Part shown: positions 26,901 through 33,852 of the stretch, one piece after another
Numbering within the stretch: position 1 is the first letter of the stretch
Layout: every line of letters begins with the position of its first letter
Assembly (NCBI GenBank): GCA_965371855.1
Contig: CBDUZZ010000001.1
Span: forward strand, 58,853 to 122,852
Direction: 5' to 3'
Length of the DNA: 64,000 nt
Source: JAADEM01 sp965371855
GTDB lineage: Bacteria > Bacteroidota > Bacteroidia > Bacteroidales > Marinilabiliaceae
Translations under genes and position numbers: made by a program
The notes under the pieces: generated by a model
What the model was told of the DNA's origin: nothing
The model's database searches: none
The model's input: the letters and a program-made list of their open reading frames with translations, nothing else

Positions 26901-28722
26901 AAACAGGTCCATCGTTAGATGCTGTAATTGTTGGGTTAGCATTAACAATAACATCAGTAGTTGTAACATCAGTACAAGTACCATCATCTACTGTTAAGGT
27001 ATATGTACCGGCAGCAGCTAATGCAATATTAACTATTTGAGGATTTTGTTGATTACTTGTAAACCCATTAGGGCCGGTCCAACTATATGTATATGCTCCG
27101 GTTCCTTCAGTAGCACTACCCGACAAATTTAATGTTCCGCCCTCACAAACAGGCCCATCGTTTGAAGCTACAGCAATAGGTGCATCATTAACAACAACTG
27201 TTGTAGAAACTGATATACTGGAACAACCATTTTGGTCAGTTGCAACAACACTGTAACTGCCATCCTGATTTAAAGCAATATTTGAAATAGCCGGATTTTC
27301 AGTTGTACTAGTATAACCCAGAGGACCTGTCCAGCTGAATGTATATGGTGTAGCACCATTATCGTCAGCACCTGATGTTAGTTGTAGTGTTCCAAATTCA
27401 CAAACAGGTCCGTCATTAATCGGTGAAACAACAGGTAAAGTATTTATTACAACAGTAGTAGAAACTGTAGTACTGCCACAATTGTTTGCATCGGTTACTG
27501 TAACCTGATACACACCCGCCTTAGCAAGTGTAACATTATTAATAACAGGATCTTTATCTGTACTTGTAAACCCATCAGGGCCTGTCCAACTAAATGTATA
27601 AGGAGCCAAACCACCGGTAACTGTAGTTGTTAAAGTCAGATTTCCTCCAACGCAAACAGGGCCGCTATTAGTAGCAACAGCAACCGGATTTTCATTTACA
27701 ACTACATCTGTTTGATCAGTATCTGAACAGCCTTTGCTGTCTGTAACTGTTAATGTAAATTGTCCTGTATGAGCAGTGACAACACCATTTATTGTTGGAT
27801 TCTGTTCAGTCGATGTAAAGCTGTTTGGCCCTGACCAACTATAACTGTATGCAGGAGTACCATTACTGGCACTACCTGTAAGATTAAGATCATCTCCTTC
27901 ACACTTAGGCGAATCACTTCCGGCTGTGGCAATAGGTGAAGGATTAACCGTAACGGTTGCTGTCCCGCTCATTGTGTTAGAACAGGCATTATCAATAGTA
28001 TTTCTGGCTTCAACTGTATAGTCACCAGCCTCAGATACCGTAAATGTTAACGGATTACCATCACCGGAAGTTGGTAAAGGACTAACTTGAACTCCATCTT
28101 TATAAAGAAAATACTCCATGCCATTTTCAGATAACTGGAGAGTCAGTACTGTAGATTCCCCACCACAAATAACAGCATTTGCTGGTCCAAAACTAAAAGC
28201 AGTAGGAGTTTGATATACATAAGTAAAGTCATAAGAAGTAGCAACACCACCAATTCCATCAGTTTGTGTGTATGCAAACACTATTACATCACCAAAATAA
28301 TTTGAAGGAACCCTGTCTGGATAAAAAACCAAAACAGTGTTGGTTCCGGTACCTTGAATCTCATACCATCCAGGATGAGAAATATCTCCTCCGCTGTCTT
28401 TTGTATAAACATCCCATGTTATTCCGGTGGCAGCAGGATCCCAACTATCAGGTACAATATTATCGGAACCACCTGTAGAACAATAACTGCTTTCCAGACT
28501 GGAAATATTACCATTTTGACCTTTTAACCTGCCGGCGCTACTTAAGAAACTTGCATTTTTGTCAATCTCCTTCTGAACCTTTTTATAAAGTTTCTCACGC
28601 TTTTTTAATTCTGAAGGAGTAAGAGGTACTTTACGTGATTCCTGAGCAATATTTTGTTGTGGGAATATTAACAACAACCCCCAAAGAACGATAAGCGTAT
28701 TAATAATTCTCATTTTATTCAT
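20944..28722 (-). CDS. Giant repetitive type IX-secreted adhesin (SprB-like)
   Basis: The 2592-residue protein has a signal peptide (MRIINTLIVLWGLLLIFPQQNIAQ). A non-repetitive N-terminus (about 30-260) is followed by nine PKD/SprB-like repeats of about 80 residues with the core YSWTGPNGFTS (about 262-1010), several Ig-like units (about 1010-1390), then twelve units of about 80 residues with YCxGxxG, GSExGVxYxL and GxYTVxA patterns (about 1390-2340), a cadherin-like domain with ISVVDNDIL and GEVSINDEGKFEYK, and the gliding-motility type C-terminal domain FIIPNAFSPNGDGINDKF...GTYFYVFSV...GYIELRR. The last directs type IX export. It probably forms a long surface filament for adhesion or gliding. 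Its partner genes follow downstream. Confidence 0.94.
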   Translation of the reverse strand: MNKMRIINTLIVLWGLLLIFPQQNIAQESRKVPLTPSELKKREKLYKKVQKEIDKNASFLSSAGRLKGQNGNISSLESSYCSTGGSDNIVPDSWDPAATGITWDVYTKDSGGDISHPGWYEIQGTGTNTVLVFYPDRVPSNYFGDVIVFAYTQTDGIGGVATSYDFTYVYQTPTAFSFGPANAVICGGESTVLTLQLSENGMEYFLYKDGVQVSPLPTSGDGNPLTFTVSEAGDYTVEARNTIDNACSNTMSGTATVTVNPSPIATAGSDSPKCEGDDLNLTGSASNGTPAYSYSWSGPNSFTSTEQNPTINGVVTAHTGQFTLTVTDSKGCSDTDQTDVVVNENPVAVATNSGPVCVGGNLTLTTTVTGGLAPYTFSWTGPDGFTSTDKDPVINNVTLAKAGVYQVTVTDANNCGSTTVSTTVVINTLPVVSPINDGPVCEFGTLQLTSGADDNGATPYTFSWTGPLGYTSTTENPAISNIALNQDGSYSVVATDQNGCSSISVSTTVVVNDAPIAVASNDGPVCEGGTLNLSGSATEGTGAYTYSWTGPNGFTSNQQNPQIVNIALAAAGTYTLTVDDGTCTDVTTTDVIVNANPTITASNDGPVCENGTLTLSSTPLSGSGVYTFGWTGPGGYTSTDQNPVINPIIQTQAGIYQVNVSDDNGCVSVVTASTTVVVNENPTVTPGSDSPVCEDETLHLGASPLGGNGVYTYSWTGPVGYTSTNKDPIISNILLTQAGDYDVIVTDGNLCSSAMSTTTVVVNDAPVATAINDGPVCEGGTLTLSGSAIEGTGAYTYSWTGPNGFTSLQQNPVIANITLAAAGTYTLTVNDGNCTDVTTTIVVVNSSPTLTADNDGPVCEKTTLNLTSTPIGGSGVYTFSWTGPNGFTSSNQNPVINSVTVLNDGVYQVTVTDNNGCGNIVAANTTVVIYPAPSVTALNNSPLCEDETLDLTANASGGTNPLSFSWTGPQGYTSANQNPSITNILVNQAGDYEVIVSDANSCTDTSLTTVVVNKVTAGISISTPPVGTVICAGTPVTFNALGSDGSGDYNFDFHIVSGGVDNSVQNSTSVAYTTSSLTDGDEVYVIVIDNTTGCTNQSTSITMTVNPNPVVVLSITSPGGNTVCNGSDVVFETTAGYFNYVYYVNNVEVQNGTSNTYSTNLLNDGDEVYVQVTSGANCSAAAPHITMTVFDLPTAGLTADTGTDIIAGTNVTFTATGGVQYQFFVNGIEVQAQSADDTYSSNTLVDGDVVSVNVYNANGCVSTAILTMSVMDAISLLDVSASATDYCAGSGGVSIYIATPQDGITYELIRTSDNAIIGTITHDGTNAVQWDNILGTEEYKVEGYYISVPSSRVEMNNRITVTENPLPNKYSILPTGDVTGCGGGAGHEIKLEDSDIGVSYQLLMYGGNVGTPVAGTGSEITFGFQRIFGLYTILATDDATLCSEVMSNTFEIKPDGTYNVYDVTGDGHFCAGDAGASVVLGGSDDGVDYHVLRDGVDIGDIWTAGGTAGHTFGPYNVVGSYTVIVNTTTGCRYPMNGSVDVIEVALPASFDLMASNNGHYCIDDAVGVNITIEGQENGINYQLYRDGVLVTTVTGTVDDANAPLSFGNYNVAGRYSVMAVTPVVGCMSAMNNEIDLIADPLPVVYDISSDGDYCTGSVTYLHLNGSEADVLYRWEREGDVATGAWVNGTGGLLDFEITGTDTYYITAQRDDGVTSCTTEMNGRFPITEKPFADLTKTLRIKAGTGTNCSDGAVVIVENSELGVVYELAKGGVRTGNIVTGDGNDVEFPDPVIDTGATYTVFANINGCEDILNNTIFINVPGAIEQYGVTGAGDICNGDPGVVFGLDGSEAGVLYSLYLVDGNGPGSDKQIGGAVAGTGNAITFDLANEEGEYYVLGNNGVDCEMEMLNRVTLTVNPLPIAFKMIGSGFFCDLADGAEIGINGSEHTVDYTLQFDDGSGKLNWANAIGGLTGDTIIFGKFTDIGSYTVVAITEKGCTSSMNGEVVVTQKPAPQDFTVLAQDTAYCDNNAGVELWMQHSEADIVYSVYDDTDNLIIEVTGDGSDSLSLGIFMQGRYSVVGAYGGDACETDMNGGDDVVITEIPTPVKFYVSVSSTNVCGSTGTDVLLDGSENGRYYYILADGVNLNDTITGTDNPISWHVNTAITPDTISYEIIAISAGKCDLSMGIVEVIYKNSPSAFNMITENDISQYCTGEPGIIIGLDSSQVDIGYQLVNEFSDIVDFTVGDGDTIYFNNPHMAGRYIVNAIDFSSGCSNEFTDAVTIVENPMPIVYNFCCTGYVNTEELVLDGSEIGVIYSLLINDTAFIPPVDSLGTSNFINYGTKSLGGVYSVLATATGGCSALMNGTARLYEFPLIAINDMMSLSEGELIGEISVVDNDILLNGIDSLLDPGKNIYFKLDTSWIYLDDNNIGQQFTTIGEVSINDEGKFEYKKLPSFYGRDSVRYIIYNTSYPERIDTATVFIFVGNVDLGEGRSFIIPNAFSPNGDGINDKFVITGVEDKQESKFEVFNRWGTRVYRSKGQNYDNEWEGKSTESSMVSAGDDLPNGTYFYVFSVKVNLEGEVVTKEYSGYIELRR
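25690..27960 (-). repeat. Nine PKD-like repeats arranged as three A-B-C triplets
   Basis: Nine copies of a unit of about 250 bases encode GPVCEGGTLxLxxxxxxGxxxYTYSWTGPNGFTSxxxNPxI. Units 1-4-7, 2-5-8 and 3-6-9 resemble each other most, for example the pair containing ALAAAGTYTLTVDDGTCTD and TLAAAGTYTLTVNDGNCTD (units 4 and 7). The starts of units 1, 4 and 7 lie near 27898, 27142 and 26389, a period of about 755 bases. Confidence 0.85.
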
Positions 28723-28881
28723 AGCATGTGTATATCAAGTACAAAAGTTAATGCAACACAAGACTCTACTACTTGCATTGCAAATTTTATTAATTAATAT
28801 CTATATTAATCATTAATCATATTTAACATTTGTACGAACCTTTTTTGGTTAAGTTTCATTATTTTTAAATATCGTAATAAT

Positions 28882-29547
28882 CTACTCTCCCTGACTTAAC
28901 AGCTGTTTCAACCAATCTTTATTCTCAGCAGAAGTACCCTGCACCGCAATTCGAACTATTTTAATGTAATCACTAAGCCATTCCTGCCATTTAACAGTTC
29001 TGATTCTCTTCTCCTTAACAAGCTTACTTACATTTGCAGTCACCCTTGAACACTCCTCTGTAAGTCGCTGCAATCCTTCCATATCTGACTTTAGTTTTTC
29101 TACATTCTGCTTGCTAACACCAAAAGATGTCATCTTTTCCAGATAATCAGGGTTAGCCAGTAAATTATTGCAAAAAACAGTTACCTGATAGTGCCACTTA
29201 TTATAAATACGCTCCCTTGCTCCCTTTAACATTAATACATCATATGCCTCATCATCCTTGTTAAAGACAATTCGGGCTATCTTCAAAAACTTCATATTTT
29301 CAGCAGCTAACTTCGCCTGACATTCTGCTTTTTCATCAAAGCATCGTTTTTTCTCCTCCTCCTTCTTCTCTTGCTGTTGCGCAATTTCCACAAGTTCGTC
29401 ATACAGCTGATAACCCTGTGCAAGACGGTCATCGGTATAGCCATAATCACCAATAGCCTCCTTTAAGCCGTTTGCATTAGCACTAATATTTAGTATTGTT
29501 CGGCTATTAGTAATAAAGCTGTGAAATTTTTGCTTCGAATAATGCAT
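28882..29547 (-). CDS. Coiled-coil hypothetical protein
   Basis: No family is recognised with confidence. The 221 residues are strongly helical and charged, with likely coiled coils at QLYDELVEIAQQQEKKEEEKKRCFDEKAECQAKLAAENMKFLKIARIVF (about 47-95) and VEKLKSDMEGLQRLTEECSRVTANVSKLVKEKR (about 149-181). There is no signal peptide or membrane segment. It stands alone between the adhesin operon and a long AT-rich gap. Similar small helical proteins occur in Bacteroidota without known function. Confidence 0.65.
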   Translation of the reverse strand: MHYSKQKFHSFITNSRTILNISANANGLKEAIGDYGYTDDRLAQGYQLYDELVEIAQQQEKKEEEKKRCFDEKAECQAKLAAENMKFLKIARIVFNKDDEAYDVLMLKGARERIYNKWHYQVTVFCNNLLANPDYLEKMTSFGVSKQNVEKLKSDMEGLQRLTEECSRVTANVSKLVKEKRIRTVKWQEWLSDYIKIVRIAVQGTSAENKDWLKQLLSQGE

Positions 29548-29995
29548 AATTTAAGTCTAAATTACAAATTATATTATCTTATTATAGATAATTATATTCA
29601 ATATTTAAATTTTGTTTAACTATTAACAATATTTACAATCTTATTTTATAAAACTTATATATATTCAATATTACATTTATTCTAAATATTAACTGCATAT
29701 ATAAAATTACTTTTTTGATAAATAAACTTTAAAATAAGAACTATTCATTTATAAATTAGAATAGTTATTTTTTATTTACGAATAATAATAATTAAAGTTA
29801 TATATAATCAATTTATTTTTAGATTAAATTTATTTCACTCAGGATTAAATTATTTATAAATTAGGATTTATATTCTAACACAAGTTAATCATACATCAAA
29901 AAAAACGTCTGCTCCCTTAGGGAACAGACGTACATGCTTTCAAATTATCTATAAAATAAGTTATAAATAATTATTAATAACTATTTTATGCCATC
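29548..29995. other. Very AT-rich intergenic region
   Basis: About 450 bases without a gene, composed almost only of A and T (29560-29880 especially), in contrast to the neighbouring genes. Apart from the terminator hairpin near its right end, nothing recognisable is present. It probably holds the promoter of the coiled-coil gene. Confidence 0.6.
29898..29931 (-). terminator. Rho-independent terminator of the beta-barrel gene
   Basis: Bases 29905-29916 and 29920-29931 form a stem of 12 positions with one mismatch (ACGTCTG-TCCC with GGGA-CAGACGT), and on the minus strand the stem is followed by eight T (29905-29898). It ends transcription coming from 29996-30682. Confidence 0.9.
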
Positions 29996-30682
29996 TTAGA
30001 ATTTACCAAACTTAAAAGTAATCGTTGCAACGAAACCATCAATAGCTTTTTTGTCAACCTTTATAACTTGTAGTTCATTAGAATCGTCAAAATACTTGTA
30101 TTGTAGATTAACTCCATCTGTAAGTTTGTAACTAACACCTAAAGCTAAACGAAAGAACTTAACGATATTAATCTCCATTTCAACACCGGGTTGAAAGATA
30201 AAATAGGGATCCACATCTTCATAATAGCTAGGGTAGTAACTACCACTATTTGGATAAAACATATCGTAAGATGAAGCAACTACTCCCCCAGCACCAAATA
30301 TTATTGGGATTGAGACATGAACAGTAGACATAGATGCAACAATAGGCTCTATCAATACACCGCCATAACCTCCATACAAAGCATAGGTGCTGTTATTAGC
30401 ATTATTAGGCAATTCATAAGAATCGCTAAAGAAACCATTTCCTGCCAATCCAAGTGCAAAGTAGTGATTGGCAACCCAGGCACCTCGTCCTCCAATAGTG
30501 ATGGCACTTTTTCCATTAAGTTGTGTCCACCCAAACTGAAATGCACCATATCCACCATTTGAAGACTTTTCGTGTTTTGGTTTAAAGAGTAGTTTCATCT
30601 CTTCATCTTCCTGAGCCAGGCTTATCGCAGTAGCTCCAAATAAAAATAGAGTTAATAGTATTAGAATTGATTTTGTTTTCAT
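29996..30682 (-). CDS. Outer membrane beta-barrel protein
   Basis: The 228 residues begin with a signal peptide (MKTKSILILLTLFLFGATAISLAQ). The mature protein alternates aromatic and small residues as in short outer membrane barrels: GGYGAFQFGWTQLNGKSAITIGGRGAWVANHYFALGLAGNGFF, YALYGGYGGVLIEPI, and ends FVATITFKFGKF with a terminal Phe, the usual recognition signal for BAM assembly. No enzymatic motif is present. It lies 23 bases after the GIN-domain gene and before a strong terminator, so it is the last gene of the sigma-controlled envelope operon. Confidence 0.8.
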   Translation of the reverse strand: MKTKSILILLTLFLFGATAISLAQEDEEMKLLFKPKHEKSSNGGYGAFQFGWTQLNGKSAITIGGRGAWVANHYFALGLAGNGFFSDSYELPNNANNSTYALYGGYGGVLIEPIVASMSTVHVSIPIIFGAGGVVASSYDMFYPNSGSYYPSYYEDVDPYFIFQPGVEMEINIVKFFRLALGVSYKLTDGVNLQYKYFDDSNELQVIKVDKKAIDGFVATITFKFGKF

Positions 30683-30705
30683 TATTATATTGTTTAAATA
30701 GGTGT

Positions 30706-31476
30706 TTATAATTTAATAACCGAACCTGAACCTGTTATCACAACATTTATCTGGGGAGTGCCAACATAGTAAACTGAGCCGCTACCGGAAATATTCACAT
30801 TTAACTGGTCAACTACATTCAAGTTCATATTTCCGGATCCACTAATACCGCCATTACAGTTTTTTACAACAAAATCTAAAGCATTTATATTACCTGAGCC
30901 ATTAATTTCATGAGTTCCGTTATCAGCAGTTCCCTCCAAACTAATATTTCCTGAACCATCAATCTCTGTAACGATATCAGAACAATTTGTCTCAAAAGAT
31001 ATATTCCCTGAACCGTTGATGGTTGCATAAATAGTATTAGCCAAAAGTTTACCACTAATTAAACCCGAACCATCTATCTCAGCACTAAATTCATTACTAG
31101 CTATACTATCAAACATGATTACCCCTGAACCCTCCATAGCAACAAATTTCACTAAGGGTGATTTAACATATACATTTATCGGATAATTTGCATTAATATT
31201 TTTTTTGGTGTCTATAATCAAACTATTACCATTTACAACTGTACGTATGTATGGAATTATATTAGATTCAGCCTCCACTATTACCTCATGATTGGTATCG
31301 TTGGTGATATAAACATTGAAAGAACCTTCGTTGATAACACTCTCAAATGAAACCATCTGCCTTGTTTCCTTCTCCACATCATGATTACCTTTAACTTTTC
31401 CATAATTATCACAACCTGCTGAGGCAATCAGCAATGTTGCCAATACAGATTGTAATAATAAATTCATATATTTCAT
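30706..31476 (-). CDS. GIN-domain (DUF2807) putative surface lipoprotein
   Basis: Started at ATG 31476 the protein has 256 residues and a lipoprotein signal ending LIASAGC; the frame opens upstream to 31512, but that extension would overlap the neighbouring gene. The mature part fits the GIN domain: FNVYITNDTNHEVIVEAESNIIPYIRTVVNGNSLIIDTKKN, then a ladder of DGSGxIS and NGSGNI turns (about every 20 residues) that suggests a right-handed beta-helix. Such proteins are exported and often sit next to ECF sigma genes in Bacteroidota. Their function is not established; an adhesin-head role has been proposed. Confidence 0.85.
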   Translation of the reverse strand: MKYMNLLLQSVLATLLIASAGCDNYGKVKGNHDVEKETRQMVSFESVINEGSFNVYITNDTNHEVIVEAESNIIPYIRTVVNGNSLIIDTKKNINANYPINVYVKSPLVKFVAMEGSGVIMFDSIASNEFSAEIDGSGLISGKLLANTIYATINGSGNISFETNCSDIVTEIDGSGNISLEGTADNGTHEINGSGNINALDFVVKNCNGGISGSGNMNLNVVDQLNVNISGSGSVYYVGTPQINVVITGSGSVIKL

Positions 31477-31486
31477 ATTTTCTGTT

Positions 31487-32605
31487 TTATTTTCGTTTAA
31501 GCGACAAAACACCGGACTCTGTACTAATCTTTAATAGAATAATTTGCTTTATATTATCTCCAACAATACAGTCTACCTGTATTAATTTTTCTTCTCCCTC
31601 TATCTCACTGTTTTTAATATTTGTGATACTTGATGAGTAGTAAACTTTTGTATCTTCAGTTGCCAGAATATCCAAATTGTATTGCTTTTCATCAGAAAAG
31701 TGCAGAACAACATTGGAGTCTTCTGTATTAAGATTGAATAAACTGACATCATTACCAAAACTTCTAATCACAATGTCGCCATATTTAGCACTAAAATCAA
31801 CCTCTTCATCGACACTCTCAATCTCCATCCGTGAAAAATCAGAGTTTCCCTTAAGTCTTCCTAATTTAGTAACAAAGAACTTATCCCTCTTTGAATTTAA
31901 CTTCATTCCTGTAATTTCAGTAAAATGAAACTCTGAAGATTTACTCTCAATAATTAACTGCTCAGCCTGTTCAAGATAAACTCCTCCATATCTGATGTTC
32001 AATTTCCCTTCATCAATTTTCTGAATATCACACATTCCAAATTCCGAGTTGATAGTTGTATAACCGGTCAGGTTATTTGCTTTAAAGTCTCCATTCGACA
32101 ACTCAACGCTTAGTTTTCCTGAATAATTATTAGTGTAAATATTCCCGTATTTATTAGATATTTTCAGACTGATTGTTGAAGGCAAATAGACATTATAAAC
32201 AATTTTGGCTGTCGTTTTGCTGCCGAAAAAATTACTACTCTTATCTGATATATCATTCCAAAAACTACTTCCTACAAAAACAGTATGAGCATTGGTATAG
32301 TATTTAGTTGATTCAAACTCAAAATCGATCAGGTTAAATGTTTTATCCACTTTACTCTGCTTGGGGCCTTTTACTTCAAGTTCAATATCAAATTTCACAG
32401 AATCTTTTTCCCAGATGATAATATTAATATTACCATATTTATTGGAGATTTCTATTTCGGTATTTCTATTGGCCACAAATGTCCGTGATAACTGTTTACT
32501 TTTTTTAATTATTTGAGCCGATAATAATGTTCCGGTACTCAAACTAAAAAGAAGCAGTAGACTAAATATTAACGCTCTTTGTCTCATCTTCTCTGTTTTT
32601 TTCAT
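31487..32605 (-). CDS. Exported DUF4097-like beta-helix protein
   Basis: The protein has 372 residues with a signal peptide (MRQRALIFSLLLLFSLSTGTLLSAQ); translation may begin at ATG 32605 or at ATG 32587. The mature part has repeated strand-turn units such as NTEIEISNKYGNINIIIWEKDSVKF and ISLKISNKYGNIYTNNYSGKLSVELSNGDFKANNLTGYTTINSEFG, a pattern typical of the DUF4097 putative adhesins. It lies between an anti-sigma-like gene, whose end it overlaps, and the GIN lipoprotein, so both beta-helix proteins are probably made under the same sigma factor. Function is unknown. Confidence 0.75.
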   Translation of the reverse strand: MKKTEKMRQRALIFSLLLLFSLSTGTLLSAQIIKKSKQLSRTFVANRNTEIEISNKYGNINIIIWEKDSVKFDIELEVKGPKQSKVDKTFNLIDFEFESTKYYTNAHTVFVGSSFWNDISDKSSNFFGSKTTAKIVYNVYLPSTISLKISNKYGNIYTNNYSGKLSVELSNGDFKANNLTGYTTINSEFGMCDIQKIDEGKLNIRYGGVYLEQAEQLIIESKSSEFHFTEITGMKLNSKRDKFFVTKLGRLKGNSDFSRMEIESVDEEVDFSAKYGDIVIRSFGNDVSLFNLNTEDSNVVLHFSDEKQYNLDILATEDTKVYYSSSITNIKNSEIEGEEKLIQVDCIVGDNIKQIILLKISTESGVLSLKRK

Positions 32606-33134
32606 CAAACGAATTCAAATGTTTTAATATATCTTCTAGTATAGTCAGTTTAAGTCTGTAGTTTTGAATCATTGCTACAATCACCTCCTCATTATTGACA
32701 TTGTCTTTAAGGTCTCTTTTCAACTCCTTAAGCACCTTATCCAGATCGAGCAGTTCGGAATCAATCTCATTTTTAAGGTCAGTATTATCATCAATCATTT
32801 TAAAAACTACAGCTTTTGTCTCTTCTATTTGTGAAGTATAATAATATCTGGCTTCTTGCAACTCATGGTACATATTGTTCCGGTCTTGAACATTCTCATC
32901 TGAAGCAATCACTTTTTGGGAACTATAATACTTTTGCATAAAATCGTGAAAATAGTAAGATGAGATAAAGATAACTACTACAGCAGCGGCTCTTATGCCA
33001 AAAGTTTTCCATCGCAAGCTTATAGTTTTGTCGTTTTGCTTCTCAATTCCGCCCCAAACCATAGCTCCCGGTTCCATATCATCAAACTCATCTCTGTTTT
33101 CTATAACAAACTGTTCTAATTTATCAGTTTTCAT
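32562..33134 (-). CDS. Anti-sigma-like single-pass membrane protein
   Basis: The protein has 190 residues. A cytosolic part of about 45 residues (MKTDKLEQFVIENRDEFDDMEPGAMVWGGIEKQ) precedes one membrane helix (about 48-66, AAAVVVIFISSYYFHDF) and an extracytoplasmic coiled-coil stretch (about 85-180, ELQEARYYYTSQIEETKAVVFKMIDDN). The gene overlaps the sigma factor gene by 11 bases. The N-terminal segment FVIENRDEFDDxEPGxxVW is common to the proteins that follow ECF sigma factors in Bacteroidota operons with GIN proteins. Holding the sigma factor at the membrane is the likely role; no crystallographically defined domain can be named. Confidence 0.8.
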   Translation of the reverse strand: MKTDKLEQFVIENRDEFDDMEPGAMVWGGIEKQNDKTISLRWKTFGIRAAAVVVIFISSYYFHDFMQKYYSSQKVIASDENVQDRNNMYHELQEARYYYTSQIEETKAVVFKMIDDNTDLKNEIDSELLDLDKVLKELKRDLKDNVNNEEVIVAMIQNYRLKLTILEDILKHLNSFDEKNREDETKSVNI

Positions 33135-33699
33135 TTTTACCTCCTTTCAGAATCTCTTTAATTTTATTTTTTGCCCTAAAATATTGCGACTTTGAATTAG
33201 ACTCACTTACACCAAGAATGTCAGCAATTTCCCTGTGATCGTATCCTTCCATCAAGTATAGTGAGAATATCATCCGGCTTCCGACCGGCAACTGTTCCAT
33301 TGCATGTTTGATGGCTTTTACATCGAATGAAACTCTACTCTCCTCTTCAGTGTTTTCATGATTATAAAGTGACAAATCCTCAACAAATACCAAATCTGCT
33401 TTTTTCCTTTTAATCTCATTGATACACCTGTTCACAACTATTCTTTTTAACCAAGCTCCAAATGTTGATTCATATCTGTAAGATTCCAGTCTTCTAAACG
33501 CCTCTGAAAATGATTCCTGCAACACATCTTCTGCAGACTCACGGCTATAAAGTATACGGTAACATGTATTGAACATCGCTTTAGAGTAACTATTGTATAA
33601 TTTATACTGTGCTCTGGTATTACCACGCTTACTCTGTTCTATGATATCTTTATGTATATCCAATTGCACTATCTCTGCTTTGTGTACTATTAATGACAA
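33124..33699 (-). CDS. ECF-type RNA polymerase sigma factor
   Basis: The 191-residue frame contains region 2 (RAQYKLYNSYSKAMFNTCYRILYSRESAEDVLQESFSEAFRRLESYRYESTFGAWLKRIVVNRCINEIKR) and region 4 (QLPVGSRMIFSLYLMEGYDHREIADILGVSESNSKSQYFRAKNKIKEIL). The frame starts with TTG at 33699; no ATG precedes region 2, and GTG 33669 or TTG 33663 are alternative starts. The upstream sequence GCAACC with TGTC 15 bases later looks like an ECF promoter and would favour the later starts. It heads the operon with anti-sigma-like, DUF4097-like, GIN and beta-barrel genes, which suggests an autoregulated envelope response. Confidence 0.9.
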   Translation of the reverse strand: MSLIVHKAEIVQLDIHKDIIEQSKRGNTRAQYKLYNSYSKAMFNTCYRILYSRESAEDVLQESFSEAFRRLESYRYESTFGAWLKRIVVNRCINEIKRKKADLVFVEDLSLYNHENTEEESRVSFDVKAIKHAMEQLPVGSRMIFSLYLMEGYDHREIADILGVSESNSKSQYFRAKNKIKEILKGGKNEN

Positions 33700-33719
33700 T
33701 TAAATTTGTAAAGGGTTGC
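33695..33719 (-). promoter_or_regulatory. Candidate ECF-dependent promoter of the sigma operon
   Basis: On the minus strand GCAACC (33719-33714) is followed after 15 bases by TGTC (33698-33695), a spacing and composition like ECF -35 and -10 boxes. If used, transcription would begin near 33688, after the TTG at 33699, making that TTG an unlikely start codon. Confidence 0.35.
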
Positions 33720-33852
33720 AAAAAGGTAAAAAATAAATGGATCTATAAGGAATGTAGTAAATAGTAAGACATAGATATTTCTTATACCCCATGCCTGGGG
33801 CCATGGAGAAACATAAGACCATCCATCATTTTACTGACTTAAAATCTAATAG

